NCBI GenBank assembly: GCA_022266195.1
Contig: WHVY01000002.1
Span: 5,967,001 to 6,031,000, forward strand
Reading direction: 5' to 3'
From: Tetranychus cinnabarinus
Lineage: Eukaryota; Arthropoda; Arachnida; Trombidiformes; Tetranychidae
DNA length: 64,000 nt
The notes under the pieces were generated by a model, which was given only the letters and a program-made list of their open reading frames with translations, searched no databases and had not been told where the DNA came from. Within the stretch, counting starts at the first letter, position 1, and every line of letters begins with the position of its first letter. Shown here piece after piece: positions 27,109 through 37,810 of this stretch. A program made the position numbers and the translations under genes.

Positions 27109-28950
27109 TTAAACAATCATTTCATTAATCTCTTTGAGAATTTTTTTGGCGTAATCGATCAAATTGATCGGAGCCACTGATATCAGGTTACACCGGGTGC
27201 GGGTTTCTTCCTTGAAATTGTCCATTTTGGTTCGGAGACGGAATTGGAAAGTTTTGAAATTCAGAGATCCAATGGTTTCGTCAAATTCTTCCTCATTTTG
27301 ATCTTTCATATCAGCTAAGTCTTTAGCATTCTTTCCTATGAGTTTTTCAGCTTCTTCGTGGAAAGCTGTTACCCAAACAGAATTAGTGGCATCAGAAATG
27401 CAAAAGTTCAAGATCATTCGATGATCGCCTTGCATAACATCCTTATTACATTTATCACATTTATAAAACCCATTATTCATTTCGATCAGTTTCTTTTTAC
27501 ATCCATCAGGGCAGGCCATATAAATCTGGGCTTTTCCAGTTTGTGTAACAGTGGCTTTACAGGTAGTAACGAGGGTAGCGTTGATGGCCGATATGACATT
27601 TTCTTTAGAAATTGAATTCAAATACTGGCTCTCTCCTGAGCTCAAATCACCGGCACCTGACTTGACAGATAATAGATTTGGTTCAATGTTAGCTCCACGA
27701 CGCTGAAACCATCCACGAAGTTCTTGCGCTTCAGGTAGATCAGGATCGACTTGAATAAGAGTTGATCCAATGGTTGACAAGCTCTTTCCAGCATAATCGG
27801 TTAAACGAGCTTTCTTGGCGACAACAACAGACCCAGTATTAGCACTGAAATTTTCAGCATCAGTGTTCCATATGGTAAGGCGGATTTCAGTCTCTGAATC
27901 ATCAACCAGAGAAATATCTCTTTTTTTCAATTCTTTGCCCGAATTTTTAGACATAATGGTAGCTACCTCACCAGGGTCTCTACAAACACCAACAATATCA
28001 ACTACTGAGTTGGCGGGGACTGATTCAAGTTGCCCAATTTTAACGAAATGGAAGTTGATTTGTGGACAGCTCGTATCATAATCATCAGCGGGCTCTAAGA
28101 TGCTATCGGTATGTAGAGTCAATTCATACTCATGCTCAACATCAGTCCATTTCTTGTTGGCCTGTTTAACGGTGGCTTTTGACAAAGTGTAAACTTTGCC
28201 CAATTGTACCATTTCAAAATATTTATCGCATTCTGTACGGAATGCGGTTATTCTTATCTCCCCAGATTCATCAGCTAAATTGAAAGAAAACAATGTGCCT
28301 TCGCCTTTGGCATTATTCCAACTTTTGAGAGCACTTTTATTAGTGACTCGTCCACGGATAGCCCACTTGTTTTGATAAGGACTGATCTGAGAAATAGGAC
28401 AAATTTGCTCTTCTTTAATCGAGTAATCACTCATACTATGATCAGCTTGCTTGGAGCCATTATAAGGTTTAGCAATAGCTGCTCCTGATTTAAAACCACC
28501 TTTGAATCCACCATTTGTTGAAGCATCTGATGTGGATGAAACAGAATGGACACCAGTAGACAAAGTAGAAGAAATGCTTGTATCATTTGAGGAGCCTTCG
28601 AACGGCGTTGGGTTACCAATTTTACGACCAATACTAGCTCCAGGGACTACGACCTCAGGTTCAGTTAGAATGATGACCTTCTTAGTTCCACCGGCTTGAT
28701 TACATAAATATTTGTTTAATCTGATGACAGTGTATCTTTCAAACTCACCAGCTTCAACTCTTTGAATTAAAGGTCCAATCATGATACAACATTGATAAGA
28801 ATATTTACCATCTGAAAGTAAGAACCGGTACCTTTGGACATTATCAGCGGATACATTTTTTTGAGCCAAAATCTGAACAGTTGGGCGCTCAGTTGCACTG
28901 CCAGATAAAATTCGCTCAAGAGCACCTTCAGATAATCTGGGGACAGTCAT
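27109..28950 (-). CDS. RPA1: Replication protein A 70-kDa subunit
   Basis: Large subunit of the eukaryotic single-stranded DNA-binding trimer used in replication, repair and checkpoint signalling. The gene has one exon. From Met 28950 the protein is 613 residues (human 616); an in-frame ATG at 28968 would add MFLFST. I prefer 28950 because TVPRLSEGALERIL matches the family N-terminus. In order: N-terminal OB fold (1-110), a Ser/Gly-rich linker, DBD-A and DBD-B (from about 185, beginning near ISQISPYQNKWAIRGRV), then DBD-C with a C4 zinc site (CPDGC…CDKC). No inactivating change is seen. An E2F-like site lies about 330 bp upstream. Confidence 0.97.
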   Translation of the reverse strand: MTVPRLSEGALERILSGSATERPTVQILAQKNVSADNVQRYRFLLSDGKYSYQCCIMIGPLIQRVEAGEFERYTVIRLNKYLCNQAGGTKKVIILTEPEVVVPGASIGRKIGNPTPFEGSSNDTSISSTLSTGVHSVSSTSDASTNGGFKGGFKSGAAIAKPYNGSKQADHSMSDYSIKEEQICPISQISPYQNKWAIRGRVTNKSALKSWNNAKGEGTLFSFNLADESGEIRITAFRTECDKYFEMVQLGKVYTLSKATVKQANKKWTDVEHEYELTLHTDSILEPADDYDTSCPQINFHFVKIGQLESVPANSVVDIVGVCRDPGEVATIMSKNSGKELKKRDISLVDDSETEIRLTIWNTDAENFSANTGSVVVAKKARLTDYAGKSLSTIGSTLIQVDPDLPEAQELRGWFQRRGANIEPNLLSVKSGAGDLSSGESQYLNSISKENVISAINATLVTTCKATVTQTGKAQIYMACPDGCKKKLIEMNNGFYKCDKCNKDVMQGDHRMILNFCISDATNSVWVTAFHEEAEKLIGKNAKDLADMKDQNEEEFDETIGSLNFKTFQFRLRTKMDNFKEETRTRCNLISVAPINLIDYAKKILKEINEMIV

Positions 28951-28968
28951 AGTTGAGAACAAAAACAC

Positions 28969-29999
28969 AAAGAAATAGAAAAGATGTTATTGAGGTGAGA
29001 AAGGTAAAAGAAATAACAGTAGAGAAAAAAGGAAAACTGATCGTCACAAAGAAATGGATAAAGTGACAATTCAAGTAATCACTATATTTAGCCAATTGAG
29101 GTAGTTACTTGTTTAACTATCAAATAGGTTAAAGAAAAAATTATTCAAAATTAATTAAATGAACTAAAAGTGAAATTGCAACTAAAAGAAAATGATGAAA
29201 TCCAACAATAAGGCGAAGAGTCTTTATACTCACTCAGACATTTGAGCGCGTACTTTGAGGCTTATCTCCGCCCAAAAAGAATATTGCGCGAATCACATGG
29301 CGTAATAAACTATCATTGTAAATATTCAGCTATTAATAACTTATCTTATATTGAATGATATGGAATATGAATGGTACCTACGGAAACCGAATCTAAAACT
29401 GCATGAGCTTTTATATTTATCTATCTATTTGCCTGTAGCCTGAACAAACCTAAACCATAATTAATCAACAATCTTTTGAGATAAAATTGATTTAAAACTC
29501 ATCTTGATCAATAGATTTAGCTTTTGATCTTGAACTTCATTTAGATCAACCTAGGAATATACGTTACTGAGAGTAATGACTCTTTTTAGCTACGTTAAAG
29601 ATTGGTTATTTTAAATTGATTTTCATCTGATGAAAAAGATTGCAGGAATTTGAATGGACTATTAATTGCCGTAAGACTACTATTCACAATGATATTCGAA
29701 GACTTATTGATAGGTATGAGAAACTTTGAAACCTAACATTGAAGAAAACTTGAAAAGAGTAGATTATTTTCGTTAATTTTATTTTTCTTTATTTAAGAGA
29801 CTTCAAAGGCATAATAATTTACAAATTAATAAATTATCAGATACTATTTTTACAAATATAAATATAAAAACCCGTTTGTTTGTATTCATCCGAATTTTTG
29901 CTCATTTTTTCAGTAATGGAAATTTAAATAGACTAAAAATGATTCATTTTAGATTAAATAAAATTATCTTGTAAATGATGGTTTGCTGAACGAGTAATA
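28969..29999. other. Upstream region of RPA1 / 3' flank of secreted precursor gene
   Basis: About 1 kb between two minus-strand genes. It must hold the RPA1 promoter (GC-containing patch near 29240-29310) and the 3' UTR of the next gene. No supported frame. Confidence 0.5.
29284..29292. promoter_or_regulatory. E2F-like site upstream of RPA1
   Basis: TTGCGCGAA, close to the E2F consensus TTTSSCGC on the opposite strand, stands in an otherwise AT-rich region about 330 bp upstream of the RPA1 start. A second GCGC lies near 29246. E2F control of RPA1 would fit its S-phase role. This is inference from a short motif. Confidence 0.35.
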
Positions 30000-30936
30000 T
30001 TAATCTTCTTGATCATCGTACGATTCATCATCATTTTCGAGTCGCAATTTTTTTACTCTTCCATTGTTTTGGTGCTTTTGGCTCAATCTGCTCTTCTCAG
30101 GCCTTTTAACTTCTGATTCATGTTCCTCTTCACCGCCACCAAAATGTTTCTTATGAATCTTTCGGAAGCGACTCATGTCTCAAAAGAAAAAGAAATAAAC
30201 ATTAGTTGAAATGGAAATTAGTAAATGAAAATTCTCAAGTCATAAACTTGAATAATTCTTAATATAAAGATGATCATTTGATGATGACCAAGAAAGTGTA
30301 AAATGTATCACTTTACTTACCACCAATGTTGACTCTAGAATTTCCTATTGCTTTTTTGCTCCTTTGTAGTTGGGTATAATTTTTCCTACGCCGATGAGCA
30401 TAATCATTAATCTGGTGTCGCTGATGTTCTCGACTATCTTGGTTACTTGAAGAGTAATGATCACCATCATCTTCAGCGTCATCATTACCTTTACTGGGTC
30501 TATCCTGCTTACCAAAATACCAGGCTCGTTCCCGACCATTTCCAGTTTCTCCAGACTCTTCATACCTTTCACCATCCTCAAATTCATAACGTCCGTGTCT
30601 TTTTCGTCCAAATACCACCTGTCCTTCACCTCCAGCTAACTTGGATCTCTTCTGATGAGCCAAACGATTCTCTTTTTCCTGTACATCTCGGTGGTTACTT
30701 GAGCCTCCATAGGTGTTGTGTGAAGACGTTGAATACTGTCCATTGGAACCATCACCAAAATCACGTTTCTTGTCCTTACTTGATCCACTGGAACCATCAC
30801 CTTCATCACCGAAATCACCTTCTATCTTCGGCAGAGGGCCATTTAAGACAGCATCACTATAACCAGCAGAAACCTTGTAGCTTGTTAGGTGTAGATTCAA
30901 AATGCAACAAACTGCTAATGTAAACCTCATGCTCAT
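30000..30936 (-). CDS. Secreted basic precursor, candidate amidated-peptide prohormone
   Basis: No family recognised. Two exons (30936-30321 and 30178-30000) give 264 residues. The N-terminus is a signal peptide: MSMRFTLAVCCILNLHLTSY, with likely cleavage after KVSA. The mature part is hydrophilic, rich in G/S/D/E/R/K, and has no cysteine after the signal. Several dibasic or tribasic sites occur (KKR, KR, RKR, RRRK, KR). Most striking is KR-SKLAGGEGQVVF-GRKR, the arrangement of an excised, C-terminally amidated peptide; YFGKQDR is a weaker second candidate. The C-terminus is strongly acidic. This could be a neuropeptide precursor, a matrix or silk-type secreted protein, or another secreted disordered protein. 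Met 30936 and Met 30930 are both possible starts. Confidence 0.7.
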
Positions 30937-31885
30937 CTATCTCAACTGTTTTCTCAACTAGTACTCCAACACTGATTGTAGACGCATTTTATTGGTATCG
31001 CCATTCAGGTCACTTAACATAACACTTGTTGTTTTACTAATTGTATAATCCATCCAGGTCACATGGTTACAATTTGATTGTCATTTTTTCAATTGTTTCG
31101 CGTCTTCTCTTACATTACAGTCATTCTCATTGTCTGCTTCTTTTTGGCTAACCTTTGTTTTGTTTTTTTTTTATTTATCGTTAATTATGCTCTAAAATGT
31201 TCGTTTCTGTCGGATGCGCACCATATTCATTTCAAAAAAATCACAATCACCTCAATCTTTTGATGGTCATTGAGAAATTAAGTGAAATTAGGATTGATTG
31301 GCGCTGATTCCTCGACTAATTGTTCATATGTAACTAGCTGTGAGAAAACTCTTTTTTTCTTTACCTTCACAATTTCATTCGTGAGTCTCATTTATAACAG
31401 GCTATTGATTTGATTACATTCCGAAATATGCTTGATCTTGTACAACCCAATAGTTTTTTATTCATAAATTAGTTCAAGCTTTCTTTGCTGTTTTCCGATG
31501 ATCCGTTTTCATTCCAACAGTCTGTTCAATCTTCTTGAACACCATTCTAGAAGGAAAATCCATAAACATCTATTAGATTACAAAACTTAATGTAGTTCAT
31601 CTTTTGACAATTAGAATCGTGTTTATTGATATAAACAATTGGCCACTCACATGAATTGAACTCAAATCTGAAAAATTCAAATTGCGCGTCCAATTTTCAT
31701 TGGTTACCTACGTTTCAATCCTTGGTAACTCCCAGTCTTGTCACAACTTGAAGTCTTAAAAAAAGTCTTCATGAAACAAGTTAATTGATGTGGATTTAAT
31801 TATAATTTTAAAGCTATTTATTTTCAATCATTATTAAATTATTCATTGATTAGTTTTACAATCAGTTACTAATATTCGAATTGCA
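30937..31885. other. Divergent intergenic region, no gene seen
   Basis: Between the divergent precursor gene (-) and Asterix (+). The open frame 31078-31263 is T-rich and hydrophobic by composition only. Promoters of both neighbours must lie here. Confidence 0.45.
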
Positions 31886-32293
31886 ATGTCTTCTACAGTA
31901 ATAAGCAATGATCCTAGACGACCGGATAAAATTGTAAAGTAAGTTATTTCTATATATTCTCAGCTGTTTATCTTCAATGCTCAATATTAATTTTTGAATT
32001 TCTCCTCTATATGCAGATATAAACCCAGTATCCATAGTCCATTGAATAATGGAGGAGAAGATCCAACGCCAGATTGTATGAATGTTTTAAGTATGATTTT
32101 CAGCATGTTTGGTTTAATGATGAAATTGAAATGGTGCTCCTGGATTGCATTATTCTGTTCAAGCATAAGTTTTGCTAATTCACGAGTTAATGATGACACT
32201 AAACAAATCTTGAGCAGCTTCATGTTATCAATTTCGGCTGTTGTTATGTCCTATGTTCAAAATTCACAGCCAATGACGTTACCATTCATGTGA
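31886..32293 (+). CDS. WDR83OS: Asterix / PAT complex subunit (WDR83OS-like)
   Basis: Small ER membrane protein; its family works with CCDC47 in the PAT complex, an intramembrane chaperone for multi-pass proteins. Exons 31886-31938 and 32017-32293 encode 109 residues (human 106). The short first exon encodes MSSTVISNDPRRPDKIVK. The second begins YKPSIHSP and carries the highly conserved blocks DPTPDCMNVLSMIFSMFGL, KLKWCSWIALFCSSISFANS and SSFMLSISAVVMSYVQN, ending QPMTLPFM. Two or three membrane segments fall in these blocks. Nothing is missing. Confidence 0.95.
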
Positions 32294-33145
32294 TAAATGA
32301 ATTTTATTATTCATTCTTGGATCCGTTAGTTTGAATTCACCATGTCTCGGTTTTGCAACTACATATTTGTTTCAGGTATTACTACCTTAGATTTCCGCAA
32401 TACATTTCAATTTATCAATATGTAACTACTTTTATAACGTATTAATATAATATGCTAACTATTATCCGAGTTGAACTCATGTGAAATTTGCCCACTTGAT
32501 ATAAAAGGTTTTCTAACGACTGATATGTCTCTTCTTTGAAATTATGAACTGAAGTTCCCGTGATTCAACATTTTAATGCCAAGTTTGACGAATATTCATG
32601 AATCATGATGAATTGTTTTTCAACCTACTCTGTAGAAGATTTCATTATTCAGAAACGGTAGCTTTGCTTGAGCTGAATGTTTTACAATTTTTGCTTTTTT
32701 GAGCTAAACCAAAATTTAGAACTCTTGATTTCTGATTGAGACAGTAGAAGCCTTCAAATTGGGGAAAAATTCTGCAAGAGAGGAGTCAAAGTGTTCAAAA
32801 TTCATCATGATTAAGATTATAGTTTATAGACAAAAAAGTGATTCTGGTTATTCGTAAGAATGAATAACGAATTTGATGTGAGAAAATCTTTGAGGAAGAA
32901 ATTAAACAAAGGGAAAGAAGAAAGAGAGCAATTTAGTTTCAGCTTGAAGATAAAGGGTGATCAAGTTGAAAACAAAGTAACAAGAGAAGAAGAATAACAA
33001 TTATTTTAACATGAATTATAAAGCGATTGAATTTCTCTGGATGGATGGCAATAATTCATATCTGACTGAATGAGTTATCTTTCGTTTGATGAAGCCAACA
33101 TCAATGGGCTGGAGGAAATGATGAAAGATAATTAGTGACTAGAAA
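32294..33145. other. Intergenic, no gene seen
   Basis: 3' flank of Asterix and downstream flank of the RING pseudogene. An A/G-rich tract runs at 32880-32990. No supported frame. Confidence 0.5.
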
Positions 33146-34244
33146 TTAAGATTTTTCTGGTTGATTAGCCGCCACAGGGGTTTGCTCATTTGACTGATCT
33201 ACTGACGATGGACATTGTTCATGACTAATATCTGTAGTTGGATGTGATTCCTCTGATGGATTGTTTTCATTTGGTCCGTAGAGAGTCTTAATGCAAAGTG
33301 TACATCCTGAACATAAAGCCATTTACGGAGACAAAGTTCATGGAAATAATGATTACATCGAGTTGTCCTAGCAGTTATTAATTCTGTGAAGTCTTGGAGC
33401 CAAATGGGACAAATATCATCAAGACTTTCCAATTGCTCTCGAGTTGCTTCTCTTAAAGAGTTGATTTTGTGAACAGCAGATCTTCTTCTGATGAATGTCT
33501 GCCAACCTGAAAAAAAACAATTTATTATTAAAGAAATAAATATTAAATTATTGAATTACAAATTAATGGATTGTGAGAAGCAACTTACCAGCTTTTGCTT
33601 GTTTCCAAACATTAAAATAGGCATGTAAGCAGACCATTAGAGCTCGAATTGTTCCCCCTGATTCAAAAACATAATAATACTGATAAGCAGCATCAGCAAC
33701 CATAAATGCATCTTGCTCTGTAAAACGAATGATCCAAAATATGGTTAAAACCTGAAGAAGATAATATTGGATTAATAAAATGACCCTTTCACAATTAGAC
33801 AATCCTTTTAAATACCTGAGGAACTTTTAGTCTAAACCATTGTGTTTGCATTAAAGTGTACGGTCCATAGCTTCGAATTATATTTCGACTCCATCGAGCA
33901 TCACGAATCATTGTATTGAGTAGATATTTGAGTCAATGGATTAAAAATATAAAAAGATAAAGAAGTGCTAATGAAGCACAAACTTCAGGTATCCATGAAA
34001 GTATGTCTATTGGTAAAAGATGTAACGTGAGCGATGTAAAAATCATCTCACCTAAACACGGTCGAGGTTAGGATGATAATCATCAAGATCTTCAGTCAAA
34101 TCATTTTGACCATTTCGACCTTTATCAATTATTTAATAAGCATCATTCACGTTACACCATTTATCGGTTTTGCTAATTCTTTCTTATCTGACTTGCTGTC
34201 TGATCAGAGATCACACGAATAATGAGTTGTTCTGATAAAATAAT
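33146..34244 (-). pseudogene. TRC8/RNF139-type RING E3 ligase, decayed 5'-truncated copy
   Basis: TRC8-like proteins are multi-pass ER membrane ubiquitin ligases with a C-terminal RING. The minus strand retains recognisable blocks. One is MIRDARWSRNIIRSYGPYTL…LKVPQ. The next, after an intact GT..AG intron, is VLTIFWIIRFTEQDAF…AYFNVWKQAKAG. After a second intron come RRRSAVHKINSL and a RING with CNHYFHELCLRKWLYVQ. Lesions: the RING's second Cys is Trp (DICPIW); a frameshift near 33308 puts the last zinc pair (CTLC) and the rest of the tail, open to a TAA at 33146, in another frame; a TGA at 33933-33935 interrupts a hydrophobic block. Coding-like blocks further 5' (e.g. TEDLDDYHPNLDRV near 34065-34105) lie in shifted frames with more stops. 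The N-terminal membrane region is absent. Retained introns point to a duplicated, not retrocopied, gene. Assembly error could explain one lesion but hardly all. Confidence 0.72.
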
Positions 34245-34797
34245 CTGTCAAGGAGAAAATGGGGAATCCAAACAATCAATTCTTGGTAGATAATTAAACA
34301 TGAAGGAAGAAATAATTATATTAAAATTGGATTATGTGTTTTTATCAATCAAACACAATGACCTATTTAACCTTTAACTTTTCAATTATTTTATCTTTTG
34401 AGCAAACTTCTGTTGAATCATTTTTAACACAAGTGGGTTATTTTGTGAAGGGAAAACAAGTTGAAAATTAAATACAAAAATTACATTAATTTCAACAAAA
34501 TTATGATAGATCGTCAATTATAAGATATAATATTTAGCAAAGAAAATAAAGTATACAGTAACAATTAATTCAAATTCGATTGGCAACAAATTGCAAGCAC
34601 ATAAAATTGAGTTTCATCGAATTAATCTTTACATTATGAAATGTGACAGAAAGACATAAGAAAGGCGTTGATGATGATGTCTGAGAGTCGAATTTTCATT
34701 GAACACAATTTCAAGCAGTTTCAAGAATAAGTCCAATGATCCAACTGTTTATTAATTTCACTGCTTTCTCCCAAATTATTGAAGATTAATAAATAGC
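34245..34797. other. Intergenic, no gene seen
   Basis: AT-rich sequence between the RING pseudogene and the 3' end of SLC25A42, with no supported frame. Confidence 0.5.
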
Positions 34798-36558
34798 TCA
34801 GAAATCGGTAAAAAAAGATAGATTTCTTAAAAATTTGCTAACCAAGTCAAATGTTGTAAAGCTAACTCCAACTGCAATAGGACCTTTGATCCAATTTAAG
34901 CTCAATCCTTTGTACAATCCATGGATGATTCCTTCTTCAACAAGCACTTTCTTAAGGACACCAGCAATTGTCATGGATCCTTGTTGGGTTTGCATTCGTC
35001 TTCTCACAATATCCAATGGATAGGAAGCTGATTGACCAAACAAGCCTGCTATTGCACCAAATACTAGTCTTTCCAATGGATTGGGATCTAATGGTCCAAA
35101 GTGCTCTGAATTGAATAAATAAATCATCAGTATTCATGTCATTATAAACTCATATTATCTTATCACTTGATACAATTATTTATTATCACTTACCATGATG
35201 TAATCTTTTAAGAGTTTCGTAAGTGAAAAAACTCGTTCCAGCGTAAGGAATAACTCCTAATATTGTTGGTAAGTACCCTTTGTATACAGCCCCGGGACCT
35301 TCTCGTTTTATTGTTTTACGGAAAACGGCACCAAGTGAATTATATTTCTCTCGATGAGTTACAGCCATTCGAGCTCTGGCTAAATCAAGTGGATAAGTTA
35401 ATGAGGTCGAAACAACCCCTGCTAGAGATCCAGCAACATAACTCCTGATTGGATGTTTCCTCCTGAAAAGATAAAATTAGTTAACATTTGATTGAAAAAT
35501 ATTGATTTCTTTATCATATGAGCTTTGAGTCTAACTAATTTTTTTCCAGAATCATGAAGATGAAGATTGCAAAAAATGTGAGCATCAGAGTATCTGAATT
35601 TTGAAATCAAATTAGTTAGAAATCAGTTGCTATTAGATAAATTATTTGTACTTACTTATCTTCATTGGTTTCAACACTTAGTAACCTTTTGAATTGTTCA
35701 TGCGATGAATATTGAATGGCAGCGTATGGCAATACACGAGCCATGGTGGCTGAATTGCCTCTCCATAGACTTGTGAATCCAGACTCTTTATAAGATATCA
35801 CAATAAATTTGTACGCTTCATAGAAGCTAAATGGTATATTTTTAATTTGAAAATTAATTTTTGTCCTGTCAAGTGGAGCTATTATTGTTTTGGCTAAACC
35901 ACCAGCAACTGCACCAGCAATCAATGAAGTGACAACCTTTGATGCATTAGATATTTCGCCTTGTCCACTCATCTGTAATAGTTAAAAAATACATTTATTA
36001 GGTTTAAATATCATTGGAATATTCATGGATATCTTCGAATGTTAATTTACGATTAAACATATGAAATAGTTGAACCTTGAAATGATTTTTTTATAAAAAC
36101 ATGTAAACAAGTTAAGTTGCTGATGTTCTTGGAGGAAGACTATCTGACGAAACAACTGATAAAATCAACTATCACATTGTGTATTATCATCAGGGCTTTT
36201 CATTTTCTATGCAGTCATATTTTTAATCAAAAGATTTTATGACTTTACATAATCTTTTCCCTTTCTTTTTTCTTTCTTTTGTCAATTTTATCAACCTTAA
36301 TTTGCTCTGATAAAAGGTATGAAACCATTTTTTAACCAATTTTGTTGATAATTTTCCCATTGATAATTAATGGACTTTTCTTCGGTTTATCTTCATAAAT
36401 AAAAAGTATACAAAATGCATAGAAAATGAAAAGCTCTGATTATTATAACTGTGTTCAAAAATAGGAATATTACGGTTTTAGGACGATGAACTAACCTTTT
36501 TAGCTCCGAGTTGTGATTGTGGACTCAATTGATCAACGGTAGAATGGCGCTCTTGCAT
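34798..36558 (-). CDS. SLC25A42: Mitochondrial CoA/ADP carrier, SLC25A42 type
   Basis: Inner-membrane carrier; the family exchanges coenzyme A and 3',5'-ADP for adenine nucleotides. Four minus-strand exons: 36558-36496, 35972-35656, 35462-35194 and 35105-34798, giving 318 residues, the same as human. All three repeats have carrier signatures: APLDRTK (repeat 1), YPLDLARARM (repeat 2) and YPLDIVRRRM (repeat 3). Family-specific blocks are SLWRGNSATMARVLPYAAIQ, LGVIPYAGTSFFTYETLK and GLYKGLSLNWIKGPIAVGVS. The 21-residue first exon (MQERHSTVDQLSP…) joins in phase to an exon that itself starts with ATG (MSGQGEIS), so a shorter start is possible. Confidence 0.95.
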
Positions 36559-37690
36559 AATTTAGATCAGTCGTTTATGGCTAATCACATGAGAAAAGTA
36601 AACTCTGGTTGAGCTAGTCAAGTCTCTTGCTTTCTCTTAACAAGAGAGTAAGAACAGCTGCACTGAATTGTTATCGAAACAATATGATTGATTTTATGGC
36701 TGTAAAAAAGTACAGAAAAGTTATTAGAAATATTTCAATTATTTTCTTGAGTCAGATTGGACATGAGTTTAAATATTATTTACAACCGTCTTCGATTAAA
36801 CAGAGAAACATTGAATACAAGATTATTTGCATAGAAGAAAAGAGAGCAAAGAAAAAACAAGTTACATGTAATGTTTAAAATAGTGTTAGTAAACAACTTG
36901 AAAGGTTCATTTATAGCATTGACCAATAAAGTAGCGAAACAAAAATGACAATCATATTCTCAATATCTTGAATAATTGAGTAACCATTGATAACAGTTAT
37001 TTGATGGAGATTAACACTTTAAACAGAAGCATTTTGTTAACAATTTATCCACTACTCTCTTTCAACTTTATTGGACTTGTCTAATATTTGGATTAAGCAT
37101 AACGAGTTGATAATTATTTTCTGGAATTTTGCAAGCTAAGGGAAGATATTTCAATCTGAAATATATTTAGATACCTCACCATGGAATCTTTGCACTTTTA
37201 ATGGAATTAAACATCGACCTTCAAGCTCAGCTAATAAATCTTTATTTCATAAAAAAAGGTAACATGGATACAGGAAACAACTAATCTACTTCTCGTAGAA
37301 AGAGCCTAGAAATGTAAAAAGATGAACTTACCCGTAAATAGTTTAAAGTTTGATTTAGTAAACAGGAATATCTGCAAAAATCATTTCTGTAGTTTAAATC
37401 GATTGGATGAATAATGCATCTTTAATGCTGATTATCAGACCAATGCAACCTTTCCCTAAATTAGTAATAGGGAAATAACCTGGAATATTGCGCTTTCTGT
37501 TTAATATTTAAAAGTCACATATATTACAAAACAACACAAAAATATAGATTAATTAAGTCACATTAAAAGATCTTAAGCACATCCAGATATAACCAAACAA
37601 ATAATGTTGATAAGCGACCAACAGTGAGTTCATAAAATTTTGTTCAACAAATTTTGTTGCCAGCGTTGCTAGGGAACTGACAACTCTCAA
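36559..37690. other. Divergent intergenic region (SLC25A42 / RECQL4)
   Basis: Promoters of both genes should lie here. The open frame 36627-36878 has no recognisable domain. Any upstream exon of RECQL4 could also lie in this region, but none was identified. Confidence 0.45.
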
Positions 37691-37693
37691 TCT

Positions 37694-37701
37694 GGCGGGA
37701 A
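37694..37701 (+). promoter_or_regulatory. E2F-like site upstream of RECQL4
   Basis: GGCGGGAA, an E2F core, lies about 110 bp upstream of the RECQL4 start codon. The same block is preserved at 59255-59262 in the RECQL4 pseudogene. The duplicated segment begins almost exactly here. Confidence 0.4.
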
Positions 37702-37810
37702 GTAATGGTTAGTCAAAACCTTTTTTTGTTTAAATTGTTGATTCCTCTTCTTTTAACTCTGTGTTGCTTTTAAATTTATATTTTTATAATTTTAATTAGT
37801 TTTTTCAGTC

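Noticed and set aside
30447..30923. 158-codon frame (+) antisense to the secreted precursor
   Set aside because: His-rich product is the antisense of Asp/Ser/Gly codons. The minus frame has the signal peptide and a correct intron.
36627..36878. 83-codon frame (+) between SLC25A42 and RECQL4
   Set aside because: No recognisable domain and no splice link to RECQL4.
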